From Aeriscardovia sp. (GTDB lineage Bacteria > Actinomycetota > Actinomycetes > Actinomycetales > Bifidobacteriaceae): a DNA stretch of 19,504 nucleotides. This document shows positions 1 to 8,254 of this stretch, in pieces; within the stretch, counting starts at the first letter, position 1; each line of letters begins with the position of its first letter. The translations under genes were made by a program, and so were the position numbers. The stretch is from positions 1 to 19,504 of the forward strand of contig JAFYIA010000034.1 of NCBI GenBank assembly GCA_017538865.1. Reading direction: 5' to 3'. Below the pieces are notes generated by a model, which saw only the letters and a list, made by a program, of their open reading frames with translations, was not told the origin of the DNA and searched no databases.

Positions 1-2734
1 ATTCACGGATGGCAGAGAGTCTCTTTTCCGCCACCTCCTTGAGCATCTTGTCCCTCTTATACATAAGGAAGGCATAGGCTGTACGATTGGACCTGCCCAC
101 CCTGCCCCTGAGCTGGTGGAGCTGGGCCAGGCCGAAGCAGTCCGACCTCTCCACTATCAGGGTGTTTGCAGAGGGGATGTCGAGGCCGGTCTCGATTATC
201 GAGGTCGACACCAGCACGTCTATCCTCCCCTTCCAGAAGTCATTTATGACCCTGTCGAGCTTGGCGGGGGGCATCCTTCCGTCCGCCACTTCCACCCGGC
301 ACCCGGGGACGAGCGACAAAATCCTGGCCGCGGCCGAATCCAGATCTTCTATCCTCCCGCACACGTAAAACACCTGTCCGGACCTCAAAAGCTCCCTGGA
401 GACGGCCGCGGCCACGAGGTCCTCCCTCCACTCGCCCACGTAAGTCAAGACGTCCATCCTGTCTTCGGGAGGGGTGGTGAGGGTGGAAACTTCCCTCACT
501 CCCACCAGGCTCATTTCCAAGGTCCTGGGAATCGGGGTGGCCGAAAGGGAGAGGACGTCCACCTCCGGCTTCAGCTTTTTTAAAAACTCCTTGTCCTTCA
601 CCCCGAACCTCTGTTCCTCGTCCACTATGACCAGGCCCAGATCCTTGAAGGAAACGGAAGGGGAAAGGATTTTTTGGGTACCTATCAAAACGTCGACATC
701 CCCCGAGGCGACCCCCTCGCAGATGCCCCGAGATTCCTTGGCCGTCCTGAAGCGGGACAGACCCTCCACCCTTACCCCGAAGGGGGAGAAGCGCGCGCGG
801 AAAGTGTCGAGGTGCTGCTCGGTCAAAAGGGTCGTAGGGGCGAGGATCGCAACCTGCTTCCCCCCCTCCACAGCCTTGAAGGCGGCGCGCATGGCGATTT
901 CGGTCTTTCCAAACCCCACGTCCCCGGTGATGAGCCTGTCCATAGGGAAGGGGGCCTCCAGATCCCTTTTGACTTCCTCTATCGCCTTCAGCTGGTCCGG
1001 GGTCTCCCTGTAGGGGAAGGCCGCCTCCATCTCGCGCTGCCTAGGGCCGTCGGCCGGAAAGGCGTGCCCTTCAAGCCTGCCCCTTTGGCAGTAGAGCTTT
1101 ACAAGCTCTTGGGAAACTTCCGCGGCGTGCTGCCTTGCCTTGGATCTCGTCGACTTCCACGCTGGCGATCCCAGGCGGTCGAGCTTCGGCGTATCGGATC
1201 CCAGGTACCGGCTCACTTGGGAGAGCTGGGAAGCGGGCAGGTAGAGCATGTCCGCCCCCCTCCCGGAAGAGGAAGCGTATTCCAGGGCCACATAATCCGC
1301 CGCCGCGCCTCCCTCCTCCCTCTTTTCCAGGCCGACGAACCTGCCTATCCCGAACTGGAGGTGCACCACGAAGTCGCCAGGCTTGAGGTCCGGGATGTCC
1401 ACGCTCTTTTCCCTGAAGGAGATTTTTCCGGAAGGCGCGAGGCTGGATTTTCCGAAAAGGTCGTTTTCCGTGATCAGGGCGAATCTCGATTCCAAGTCCT
1501 CAAACCCCTCTTCCATGGCGGAGGAGGCGGCAATGAGCGGAAGGGAGGGGAAGCGGGAGCAGATCTTTTCCGAGGCCCCTCCTTGGGAAGAGATGACCAC
1601 TTTGAACCCGGGAAGGTCCAGGGCCCTCTCCGCCTCTTCTTTTTCCCCGAGGCACTTGGGCGCGGGGATGATCGGAGGGGCCGGGGCGTTTTCGGCGAAG
1701 ACAGCATCTTCTGCCCCAAGCTCTCTTTCGAGATCCTCAAAGCTGGAAAAGCCCGCGCCCGAAAATCCGGAAGAGAGCCGCCCCGCACCCTTTTGGGCTT
1801 CCAAAAACTTCTCAGAGGCCTCTTTTAGCAGCGCTGCCGTCTGCTCCATGGAGGAGGAGTTTGAAAAGAGGAAGAGGCGTCCCCTGAGGAGCCTTGCGAG
1901 GGGGGTCAGCGGAACTAGGAAGGATTCTACGGCCTCCATCCCTCCCGCATACCTGCCCTCCGCAATCTTTTCAAAGAGCTTTCCGAAGGACGGGCGGCTC
2001 GAAAGCTCTGCGGCGCCTTCTTTGACTTCCTCGGTTATCAAAAATCCGTGGCAGGGCCCCAGATGGCACTCTTCCACTTCTTCGAAGGTGCGTTGGGAAA
2101 GGACGGAAAACTTCTTCACCTTCCCTATCTTCCCGCCGTCCCAAAAGATCCTCACGGGGTTGTCCATGTTGGGGGGGAAGACGTCAAGGATATGCTCCCT
2201 GGACGCCGACTCCCCCCTCAGGGACACCGCTTCCACTTTGCGGTACCCCAGGAACTGCAGGCGGCCCTCCAGCTCCTTTTGCCCGATTTCTTCCCCTGCG
2301 CGTATGAAAAGCGGCGGCTCTTCAAAGAGGGAGGAGACGGGTTGGAGGAGGGATCTGAGGGCGCAGACGAGGAGCTTCACCCTTCCCCACCCCTCCTTTT
2401 CCTCGGGGAAGCGGAGGCGCCGAAGGACCCTGTACCTTTCGGCCAGGGTCTGGGGCCTGGGGGAAAGCTGCTCATAGGGCAGGGTCTCGGGCGTGGGGAG
2501 GAGCGCCACCTCTTCCGCGTCCCCCTCCCACCAGTCGAGGCAGGACCTATACGCTTTCTCGGCTTCCCCGGGGGTGGGGAGGACGAGCACGGCTTCCCGC
2601 TCCGCCATGCAGCTTGCAGGGATCAGGGCGGGGGAGGGGAAGCTAGTGTGCAGGGGGCCGCGGGCCCCGAGGAGGCACCTGAAGGCGGGGCCGCCTTCCA
2701 GATCTTTTTTGAAGATCGCCAAACTACCTGGCAT
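1..2734 (-). CDS. mfd: Transcription-repair coupling factor Mfd (3' end beyond window)
   Basis: Mfd is the DNA translocase that removes RNA polymerase stalled at lesions and recruits UvrA for nucleotide excision repair. About 911 N-terminal codons are present, against roughly 1150 for the family, so the C-terminal part is outside the window. The reading is clear: a UvrB-like N-terminal region, then the RNA-polymerase-interacting domain near residues 440-520 (GDFVVHLQFGIGRFVGLE), then the helicase motor. Visible motor motifs are Walker A GDVGFGKTE (about residue 605), the DEEQ box (DEEQRFGV, about 703), SATPIPRTL (about 730), SIIETGLDIPSANTLIVE (about 840) and the motif VI region LRGRVGRS (about 875). 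The start ATG at 2734 has an AGGAAAG ribosome-binding site 6 bases upstream and overlaps the end of pth by 11 bases, which implies translational coupling. No disruption is seen in the part shown. Confidence 0.97.
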   Translation of the reverse strand, partial: MPGSLAIFKKDLEGGPAFRCLLGARGPLHTSFPSPALIPASCMAEREAVLVLPTPGEAEKAYRSCLDWWEGDAEEVALLPTPETLPYEQLSPRPQTLAERYRVLRRLRFPEEKEGWGRVKLLVCALRSLLQPVSSLFEEPPLFIRAGEEIGQKELEGRLQFLGYRKVEAVSLRGESASREHILDVFPPNMDNPVRIFWDGGKIGKVKKFSVLSQRTFEEVEECHLGPCHGFLITEEVKEGAAELSSRPSFGKLFEKIAEGRYAGGMEAVESFLVPLTPLARLLRGRLFLFSNSSSMEQTAALLKEASEKFLEAQKGAGRLSSGFSGAGFSSFEDLERELGAEDAVFAENAPAPPIIPAPKCLGEKEEAERALDLPGFKVVISSQGGASEKICSRFPSLPLIAASSAMEEGFEDLESRFALITENDLFGKSSLAPSGKISFREKSVDIPDLKPGDFVVHLQFGIGRFVGLEKREEGGAAADYVALEYASSSGRGADMLYLPASQLSQVSRYLGSDTPKLDRLGSPAWKSTRSKARQHAAEVSQELVKLYCQRGRLEGHAFPADGPRQREMEAAFPYRETPDQLKAIEEVKRDLEAPFPMDRLITGDVGFGKTEIAMRAAFKAVEGGKQVAILAPTTLLTEQHLDTFRARFSPFGVRVEGLSRFRTAKESRGICEGVASGDVDVLIGTQKILSPSVSFKDLGLVIVDEEQRFGVKDKEFLKKLKPEVDVLSLSATPIPRTLEMSLVGVREVSTLTTPPEDRMDVLTYVGEWREDLVAAAVSRELLRSGQVFYVCGRIEDLDSAAARILSLVPGCRVEVADGRMPPAKLDRVINDFWKGRIDVLVSTSIIETGLDIPSANTLIVERSDCFGLAQLHQLRGRVGRSNRTAYAFLMYKRDKMLKEVAEKRLSAIRE

Positions 2735-3302
2735 TGAATCTTTCCTGAGTTTTAGCGAGGCCTTCGGAGATGATGGATTCTACCGCCTCAATCGCCCTCG
2801 CCTCGCCTTCGGCCATTTTTTCCTTCTCTTCCGGCGAGAACTTCCCGAGGACCCATGAAATGGATCCCCCGGGGCGCGAGGGGCGGCCTATCCCGATCCT
2901 TACCCTGTAGTAGGAGGGCGTTCCAAGGTAGGAGTCTATGGACTTTATCCCGTTGTGGCCCGCGGCCGATCCCCCGAGCTTCACCTTCACCCTCCCCACT
3001 TCCAAATCCATGTCGTCGTGCACGACTATGAGGCGGGAGGGATCGATGTTGTAGTAAGAGATCATGGACTGCACGCTCGCCCCGGAGGAGTTCATGTATG
3101 TCAGGGGCTTGTCCAAAAAGATTTTCGGCCCCCCCTCCTTAAAAATCCTCGCGATGGAGGAAAGCTTGGAATCTTTGAAAGATTCCCCCGCCTCCTCCGC
3201 CATGAGGTCGAGAGTTGCAAACCCCGCATTGTGGCGCGTCGAATCGTAGCGGGGCTCCGGGTTTCCCAGCCCCGCTACCAGCCAAATATCGTTTTCGCTC
3301 AT
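2724..3302 (-). CDS. pth: Peptidyl-tRNA hydrolase
   Basis: This cytoplasmic enzyme cleaves the ester bond of peptidyl-tRNAs that drop off ribosomes, recycling the tRNA. The 192 residues match the usual length. Family signatures are all present: N-terminal LVAGLGNPEPRYDSTRHNAG with the catalytic histidine H24 in TRHNAGF, the substrate-binding segment KPLTYMNSSG, the HDDMDLEVGRVKVK segment with the conserved aspartate, GGSAAGHNGIKSI, and RVRIGIGRP. Its ATG overlaps the ychF stop (ATGA, 4 bases) and its own end overlaps the mfd start by 11 bases. It is therefore the middle gene of a tightly coupled ychF-pth-mfd operon. No independent ribosome-binding site is obvious, in keeping with coupled translation. 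Confidence 0.97.
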   Translation of the reverse strand: MSENDIWLVAGLGNPEPRYDSTRHNAGFATLDLMAEEAGESFKDSKLSSIARIFKEGGPKIFLDKPLTYMNSSGASVQSMISYYNIDPSRLIVVHDDMDLEVGRVKVKLGGSAAGHNGIKSIDSYLGTPSYYRVRIGIGRPSRPGGSISWVLGKFSPEEKEKMAEGEARAIEAVESIISEGLAKTQERFNAR

Positions 3303-4363
3303 ACGTTGAACCGGAATTCGACCACATCCCCTTCCTGCATCACGTAGTCCTTCCCTTCGATCCTCACCTTTCCTTCCTTCCTCGCGTTTTCATAGCTCCC
3401 GGCCTCCAAAAGGTCGTCGCAGGAAACTACGCTCGCCTTGATGAAGCCTTTTTCAAAGTCGGAGTGTATGACGCCCGCGGCTTCCGGGGCGCGACTCCCC
3501 TTCTTTATGGTCCACGCCCTCACCTCTTTGGGGCCGGCCGTGAGGAAGGTCTGGAGGCCGAGAAGCGAAAAGCCCGCGGAAGCGAGCTTGTCCAAGCCGG
3601 ACTGGTCCAAAAACTCCGCAGCCTCCTCGTCGGGAAGCTGGGACACCTCCCTCTCCAGCTCCGCGTTTAAAAATATCGCCGGGGCGGGGGCGACAAAGTC
3701 GGAAAGGTCCTTTTTGAGGGCTTCGTCTTCCAGTGAGGCGTCGTCCGCATTGAAGACATAAATGAAGGGCTTTAAGGTCAAAAGGTTCACGCCTTTCAAA
3801 AGCTCGTAGTCTATCCCTTTTGCACAGTCTGAGAGGATCTTGCCCTCTTTGAGCGCCTCATAGACTTTTTCCATCTCTTCTAGCTTCTTTTTGTCCTCCT
3901 TCCCGCCTTTCACGTCCTTTTCGATCTTGGGGAGCATCTTTTCGAGGACCTGCATGTCCGAAAGGATGAGCTCGGTATTGATGGTCTCTATGTCGCTTTT
4001 GGGATCGACCCTGTTTTCAACATGCACTATGTCGTCGTCTTTAAAGACCCTCACGACTTCACAGATGGCGTCGGCTTCGCGGATATGGGAGAGGAACTGG
4101 TTTCCGAGCCCCTCCCCCTTGTAGGCTCCCTTCACAATGCCTGCGATGTCTACAAACTTCACAGTGGCGGGGATCAGGGTTTCGGTCCCTACCAGTTTGG
4201 CGAGCTTGGGGAGCCTTTCATCTTTCAGGGGCACCACCCCCACATTGGGATCTATCGTGGCGAAGGGGTAGTTGGCGGCCAGGGCGTTGTTTTTGGTAAG
4301 GGCGTTGAACAGCGTGCTCTTGCCCACGTTGGGAAGGCCTACTATTCCTATAGTTAAACTCAT
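3299..4363 (-). CDS. ychF: Redox-regulated ribosome-associated ATPase YchF/OLA1
   Basis: YchF is a conserved Obg-family P-loop protein that binds ribosomes and hydrolyses ATP rather than GTP. At 354 residues it is near the usual length of about 363. Domains in order are G1 GLPNVGKST (residues 9-17), switch/G3 DIAGIVKGA, a coiled-coil insertion around residues 120-175 (Lys/Glu-rich), a G4-like segment reading NADD where other family members usually carry NxxE, and the C-terminal TGS domain (RAWTIKKG through DVVEFRFNV). It heads the ychF-pth-mfd operon. Only 51 bases separate its ATG from the divergent dehydrogenase start. No Shine-Dalgarno sequence precedes the ATG, and a TATTAG-like -10 lies about 10 bases upstream on the minus strand, so the transcript may be nearly leaderless; that last point is inference. 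Confidence 0.96.
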   Translation of the reverse strand: MSLTIGIVGLPNVGKSTLFNALTKNNALAANYPFATIDPNVGVVPLKDERLPKLAKLVGTETLIPATVKFVDIAGIVKGAYKGEGLGNQFLSHIREADAICEVVRVFKDDDIVHVENRVDPKSDIETINTELILSDMQVLEKMLPKIEKDVKGGKEDKKKLEEMEKVYEALKEGKILSDCAKGIDYELLKGVNLLTLKPFIYVFNADDASLEDEALKKDLSDFVAPAPAIFLNAELEREVSQLPDEEAAEFLDQSGLDKLASAGFSLLGLQTFLTAGPKEVRAWTIKKGSRAPEAAGVIHSDFEKGFIKASVVSCDDLLEAGSYENARKEGKVRIEGKDYVMQEGDVVEFRFNV

Positions 4364-4414
4364 ATACTAAAGTCTAATATTCCGCTTATTTCACCTGAAA
4401 GGGGCGAAAAGGAA
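4364..4414. promoter_or_regulatory. Divergent promoter region between ychF and the SDR gene
   Basis: Both flanking genes must start transcription in or near this 51-base, locally AT-rich gap. TATACT at 4365-4370 could serve as a -10 for the plus strand, and a TATTAG-like hexamer on the minus strand could serve ychF. A purine-rich AAAAGGA (4407-4413) just before the dehydrogenase ATG is its likely ribosome-binding site, although the spacing is short. No convincing -35 boxes were seen. Confidence 0.4.
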
Positions 4415-5155
4415 ATGAAATCCAAGGTGGTAGTGGTAACCGGGGCCTCCAGCGGCATAGGGGAAGCGACCGCAAAGCTCTTGGCGGAGAAGGGGCATAA
4501 GCTCGTTTTGTGCGCCAGGCGCGAGGAAAAGCTTAGGGAAGTGGCATCCTCGATACGGGAGAAGGGCGGGGAAGCCATCTTCCTCAGGGCCGACGTCACC
4601 GACATAATGCAGATGGAAGAAGTGGCGCAGGCCGCCCTGGCCGAGTTCGGCAGGATTGACGTGTGGGTAAACAACGCCGGGCTCATGCCGGTTTCCGAAA
4701 TCATCAAGGACAAGGTGGACGAGTGGGACAGGATGGTGGACGTGAACGTAAAGGGCGTCCTCTACGGCGTCCACGCCTGCCTGAAGATCATGAGGGAGCA
4801 AGGGGAAGGCCACATCATCAACATGGGCTCCGTCGCAGGGCACGTGTCCAACCCCGCTTCAGCCGTATACTCCGCCACGAAGTTCGCCGTCCGGGCTCTG
4901 AGCGACGCCTTGAGGAAGGAGGAGGCACAGGCCAAGAGCGGGGTCAGGGTCACCCTGATCGCCCCCGGAGCCGTAGACACCGAGCTTCTCAGCACCATAA
5001 CCGATCCGGATGCGCGCAGGGAGGATGAGGAGTTTTACGCTTCCACGGCCATTCCTGCCTTGGACGTAGCCAAGTGCGTCGATTTTGCAATCGACCTGCC
5101 TGCCGAGGCATGCGTAGATGAGCTGGTTTTAAGGCCCACTCTCCAAGTGCATTAG
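4415..5155 (+). CDS. Classical SDR-family NAD(P)-dependent oxidoreductase
   Basis: A 246-residue soluble short-chain dehydrogenase/reductase of the classical type (COG4221-like, YdfG-related). Visible elements are the Rossmann glycine motif TGASSGIG (residues 9-16), a basic residue pair after the second strand (CARREEKL) suggesting NADP preference, NNAG (about residue 87), the catalytic serine in NMGSVAG (S139) and YSATK (Y152, K156), and the C-terminal LRPTLQ typical of this subgroup. The substrate cannot be inferred. Arginine codons are mostly AGG, as in the neighbouring mfd. It is transcribed divergently from ychF and faces the minus-strand cassette that follows. Confidence 0.93.
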   Translation: MKSKVVVVTGASSGIGEATAKLLAEKGHKLVLCARREEKLREVASSIREKGGEAIFLRADVTDIMQMEEVAQAALAEFGRIDVWVNNAGLMPVSEIIKDKVDEWDRMVDVNVKGVLYGVHACLKIMREQGEGHIINMGSVAGHVSNPASAVYSATKFAVRALSDALRKEEAQAKSGVRVTLIAPGAVDTELLSTITDPDARREDEEFYASTAIPALDVAKCVDFAIDLPAEACVDELVLRPTLQVH

Positions 5156-5157
5156 TA

Positions 5158-5176
5158 CCTAGCGATCTTAGCTAGG
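5158..5176 (+). terminator. Weak stem-loop after the SDR gene
   Basis: A perfect 6-bp inverted repeat, CCTAGC / GCTAGG, encloses a 7-base loop and begins three bases after the dehydrogenase stop. No uninterrupted T-run follows, only a mildly T-rich stretch, so this may be a processing or pausing structure rather than an efficient intrinsic terminator. The rest of 5177-5411, between the two convergent genes, is AT-rich and shows no gene. Confidence 0.25.
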
Positions 5177-5411
5177 CGCCATGTTTCTTAGAAACTTATT
5201 TGAAATCTTTTAAATTCTTGGATGTCTTACGAAGGTCGAATTCTCCTGCTCTGTATGCAACTCCAATTGAAATATGTTGACAAAGAATCTTTGTCGTACT
5301 GGAAAATTTCTCATTTTTAGCGTCGTTATTAAATAAAAACTGTCCCTCTTATACAACTGCCAAGCCACTTATTATAGGAATGAGGGATAAAAAACCTTTA
5401 TTTCTTTTAAC

Positions 5412-6719
5412 TCAACCTACGTTCCAGCCTGTCGGAGGAACGGAGGTTCCGATAACAAATAACCATTCTCCCTGCTGTTCGCCACCAGAATAAGAGGCGT
5501 AAAGTTTTGTACCGTCCTTCATACTCCAGCTCAATGTTGTAGGATTTGGATCGGACGATTCGTCAGTAGAGGCATAATTATTAATAGCAGATTGTATATT
5601 GGTCTGTATTGTATTTGGCATATCACTGTGCTGTGCTAGGCATGTAAGTACAGGACCCCAATTGGAACTTCCTGCTAGGCTTAATGCGTCAGAGGATGTT
5701 GTAGTACTTACTTGCATGCTGTTGCTATCTCCTCCAACGGCAGAACACTGCGTATAAGTGTTTTGAAGCGTTGTTAAAGCATCGCTCACCTGAGTTGCTG
5801 GGAAAACAGGAATAGAAGATCCAGAACTTTGCGAAGTCTCGGGCTTAGTGTTAAAAGTCACTGACCAGGCATTATTGCCTTGTCCAGGGGCGTAATAGGC
5901 GTATATCTTAGATTTATCGCTAAAAATCCAACTCATTGCTTGCCCATTTGGAGAATTGGCACTTCCATTGCTGTAATCTACAGCAGCTTGATCTACGAGA
6001 GACTTCAATTGTGTTTCTACAGTAGAGGGCATAAATGTATTAAAGGCAACACAGGAAAGTACCGAACCCCAGTGGGCAGTTCCTGAGACATTAAAACCCG
6101 CAGCAAGTAGTGGGGTAAATGTAGGGCTGTCAGAATTATTGGAAGTATCTCCTGATGGATCGCATATATTAGAAGTTGCATTAAAGCTTGAATATGCTGT
6201 TGTAATTGTCGAACTTGAGCCTGCATTGTTCTGTGATGCTTGGGACGAAGAAGCGCTAGATGAGGCGGTAGAGGATGGAGAATTCTGAGCACTACTACTG
6301 CTTGAGGTAGATGAGGGTTGGGAACTATTAGTTGATGAATCTGTACTGCTCCCTATTTGACTTGAAGGCGTAGAGGCATGAGAGGTAATGACTGTTCTGG
6401 CAATCCCGCAGCCTAGACCTATCAGGGCTAGTACCGATATCACTATTGCAACAGCTAAGTAACTTCCAGCGAGCCTTCCTTTAGGAGGCTGGACTTTTAC
6501 TGCTTCTGAGGCAGAACCGTTAGAAGTGGGAGAGGAATTTCCATTAGTTGCCTTAGTTTCTGCTTTCTCCTTAGGTGTATTTTCGTCAGCAGCGGGAACG
6601 AGTTCCTTTTTTTCTACATCTGAGGATTTAGGTTGTTCTTGATTCTCTTGGCAATCTGGGCTTCCCTCTGGCTCTTTATGTGAATCGTCGCCTTCCTGAG
6701 ATTCGTCATTCTTATGCAT
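5412..6719 (-). CDS. Ser-rich membrane-anchored protein with duplicated extracellular domain
   Basis: I do not recognise this 435-residue protein. It has a charged hydrophilic N-terminus (1-80, acidic and Lys-rich), one transmembrane helix (about 84-110), a low-complexity Ser/Thr linker (about 112-175), then two related modules at about 172-291 and 313-427. Each module has a leading Cys (C186, C325), the motif HWGSVLSC or NWGPVLTC (second Cys C223, C360), MPxTxxT, a helical segment, then SWxxxDxxKxYAxY and a closing W. The predicted orientation is N-terminus inside with the modules outside, and each Cys pair may form a disulfide. There is no LPxTG signal. Codon use is AT-rich, unlike mfd or the SDR gene. 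It lies 50 bases downstream of the coiled-coil membrane protein gene and is probably cotranscribed with it. The existence of the gene is certain; its function is unknown. Confidence 0.85.
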   Translation of the reverse strand: MHKNDESQEGDDSHKEPEGSPDCQENQEQPKSSDVEKKELVPAADENTPKEKAETKATNGNSSPTSNGSASEAVKVQPPKGRLAGSYLAVAIVISVLALIGLGCGIARTVITSHASTPSSQIGSSTDSSTNSSQPSSTSSSSSAQNSPSSTASSSASSSQASQNNAGSSSTITTAYSSFNATSNICDPSGDTSNNSDSPTFTPLLAAGFNVSGTAHWGSVLSCVAFNTFMPSTVETQLKSLVDQAAVDYSNGSANSPNGQAMSWIFSDKSKIYAYYAPGQGNNAWSVTFNTKPETSQSSGSSIPVFPATQVSDALTTLQNTYTQCSAVGGDSNSMQVSTTTSSDALSLAGSSNWGPVLTCLAQHSDMPNTIQTNIQSAINNYASTDESSDPNPTTLSWSMKDGTKLYASYSGGEQQGEWLFVIGTSVPPTGWNVG

Positions 6720-6769
6720 TTTTATACTGATTCCTTACTTATTTCGAATTTGTATTACTTTTTTAGTTT

Positions 6770-7525
6770 CTAGTCGTCTCTGCGCATGATATTTGTGAAG
6801 AGATTAACTGCTTCCAAAGTAACCATGGTCTTTGCGGCTTTCTCCGTAGCACGTTGCGAGGCTTCAGTTCTAAGTTGCGATTGAAGCTGTGCCTTTTGCA
6901 TATCCTCCATATGCCTGCGATGAGCCTCAATATCCCACTCATCGGCTGCTTCGGCAAAACTATGAGCCCTGTTCTGATCGAGCATGTCTATCATGTAATC
7001 CATTGCTTCAAATGAAGAATATTTCTCTGGAACAAGTAAGTGAATTTTGTCTTCGATTGGTTCTAGTTCTGCTACCTCCGATTTTATCTTTGTAACTTCG
7101 CCCTCATCTTTTGCTATAGTCTCATTTCTATCTTTGTTGTAGTAGCTTTTTAAAGAGGCCTTTTTTCCTCGAAGAATAACAAAGACAGCACAGATCGCTG
7201 CTGGAATTACACATACTAGGCATCCTATACCCCAAAATATCCCTAAAAGCACTGCCACAATAGCACATATAATTCCAATACCTGTACAGATTGTTGCAAT
7301 ACCTTTAGTCTCAAATTCCCAATGGTGAATTTCTTCTTTAGTGGAATTAATTTCCTTCTGCAAAGTGCTTAGGCGGGTTTTCTTATTGGAAATAGTAGTT
7401 TGGATATTTTCAAGTGAGAGCTCAACGGCTGTTAGAGCATTCTCGGTACCTTCTTGGGTCTTAAAGGCGTCCTTCATCTGATGTACAGTGGGAAGCTGAA
7501 CCTTAGACCAATCTATCTCCTCCAT
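6770..7525 (-). CDS. Uncharacterised coiled-coil protein with two transmembrane helices
   Basis: A 251-residue protein counted from the second ATG. That start (MEEIDW) has AGGTGG five bases upstream, whereas the ATG at 7555 lacks a ribosome-binding site. Residues 25-72 form a likely coiled coil, residues 75-118 two close transmembrane helices, and residues 135-155 a second Lys/Glu-rich helix. The C-terminal third contains VPEKYSSFEAMDYMID, NRAHSFAEAADEW and HRRHMEDMQ. This resembles a segment I recall from many uncharacterised Gram-positive membrane proteins (tyrosine, Ala-rich helix, RA-x-EA, HR-x-x-ME), but I cannot name the family. Both termini are probably cytoplasmic. It sits between the zinc-ribbon gene and the Ser-rich gene on the same strand, with AT-rich composition like the latter. 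No enzymatic motif is visible. Confidence 0.85.
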   Translation of the reverse strand: MEEIDWSKVQLPTVHQMKDAFKTQEGTENALTAVELSLENIQTTISNKKTRLSTLQKEINSTKEEIHHWEFETKGIATICTGIGIICAIVAVLLGIFWGIGCLVCVIPAAICAVFVILRGKKASLKSYYNKDRNETIAKDEGEVTKIKSEVAELEPIEDKIHLLVPEKYSSFEAMDYMIDMLDQNRAHSFAEAADEWDIEAHRRHMEDMQKAQLQSQLRTEASQRATEKAAKTMVTLEAVNLFTNIMRRDD

Positions 7526-7608
7526 AAATCCACCTAACAATAGAACTTCAGACATTTATTAAACGTCTACTATTGTTATACTATATACTCTTTTGGCAAA
7601 ACTGGTTT

Positions 7609-8046
7609 CTAATTCGACATATTCTGTATGTTTTGAATAACTTCTATAAGGGCATTTTTAATAGTTTCAATGTGCGCTGCATTGACTATAGAGATGATAA
7701 GGGCTATTAGAGCGCAGACTCCGATTATGATCACCCAAATTTCTATTGCAGTCAGCTTTCTGTGGACTTTGGGAGCCGGCCCAGGAGCAAGAGGCCCCTG
7801 GGGAATTGGAGCCCCCTGCCCCTGGGCCGCGCCTCCCTCAAAAGGAGGATTGCCTTGCAAGGCCGACGGCGCTTCCTCCGGTCGGGGGGCGCCCTGCCCC
7901 CTCTCCTCTCCCTGGACGTTGTCGGGCACAGATGAAGACGGCGTCTGCACCCTCGCGGCCTCCTCGGCCTGTCTTAGCGGGAATCCGCAATTCGGGCAGA
8001 AACTGCACCCCTCTCCGATCTGGGAATGGCAATTAGGGCATATCAT
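7609..8046 (-). CDS. Zinc-ribbon protein with one transmembrane helix
   Basis: A 145-residue protein starting with a zinc ribbon (MICPNC, then FCPNCG; Cys 3, 6, 17 and 20). A Pro/Gly/Ala/Glu-rich disordered linker (about 25-95) and one membrane helix (about 102-122) follow, then a short amphipathic tail rich in Ile and Asn. The ATG at 8046 is chosen over the one at 8079 because AAAGGTGG precedes it and because the zinc ribbon then starts at residue 1, as is usual. The likely topology is zinc ribbon in the cytoplasm with a short external tail. Composition changes sharply inside the gene: the linker is very GC-rich and the membrane and tail part AT-rich. It is the first gene of the three-gene minus-strand cassette. 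The function is unknown; such proteins are common and mostly uncharacterised. Confidence 0.85.
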   Translation of the reverse strand: MICPNCHSQIGEGCSFCPNCGFPLRQAEEAARVQTPSSSVPDNVQGEERGQGAPRPEEAPSALQGNPPFEGGAAQGQGAPIPQGPLAPGPAPKVHRKLTAIEIWVIIIGVCALIALIISIVNAAHIETIKNALIEVIQNIQNMSN

Positions 8047-8119
8047 TCTCCCACCTTTTCCGCCGCGGCCCGCTGTCATATTGCGGCATCTCGCTTCTCA
8101 TGGGCCATATTGCTATAGG

Positions 8120-8125
8120 TATAAT
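8120..8125 (+). promoter_or_regulatory. Consensus -10 box upstream of the exonuclease gene
   Basis: A perfect TATAAT lies about 130 bases upstream of the exonuclease start, in the gap separating it from the divergent zinc-ribbon gene. No good -35 hexamer sits at 16-18 bases, so the assignment rests on the -10 alone. If used, the mRNA leader would be roughly 120 bases. Confidence 0.4.
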
Positions 8126-8254
8126 TTTAGTTTGGAAAGATGTACGGGCTTTATATGAAAACCCGCATTCCATTTGCAAGCTTCACCATTAAAAACCAAA
8201 GCTCCGAGGTCTTTGCGCCCAAGGAGGCCCCGGGGCGCAGGCAGGGGGTGCTCT

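Noticed and set aside
674..2477. Long plus-strand open frames (about 364 and 384 codons) across the left end
   Set aside because: They lie antisense to mfd, whose frame carries every helicase motif. Their translations are Pro/Gly/Arg-rich with no family likeness, as expected for shadows of a GC-rich gene.
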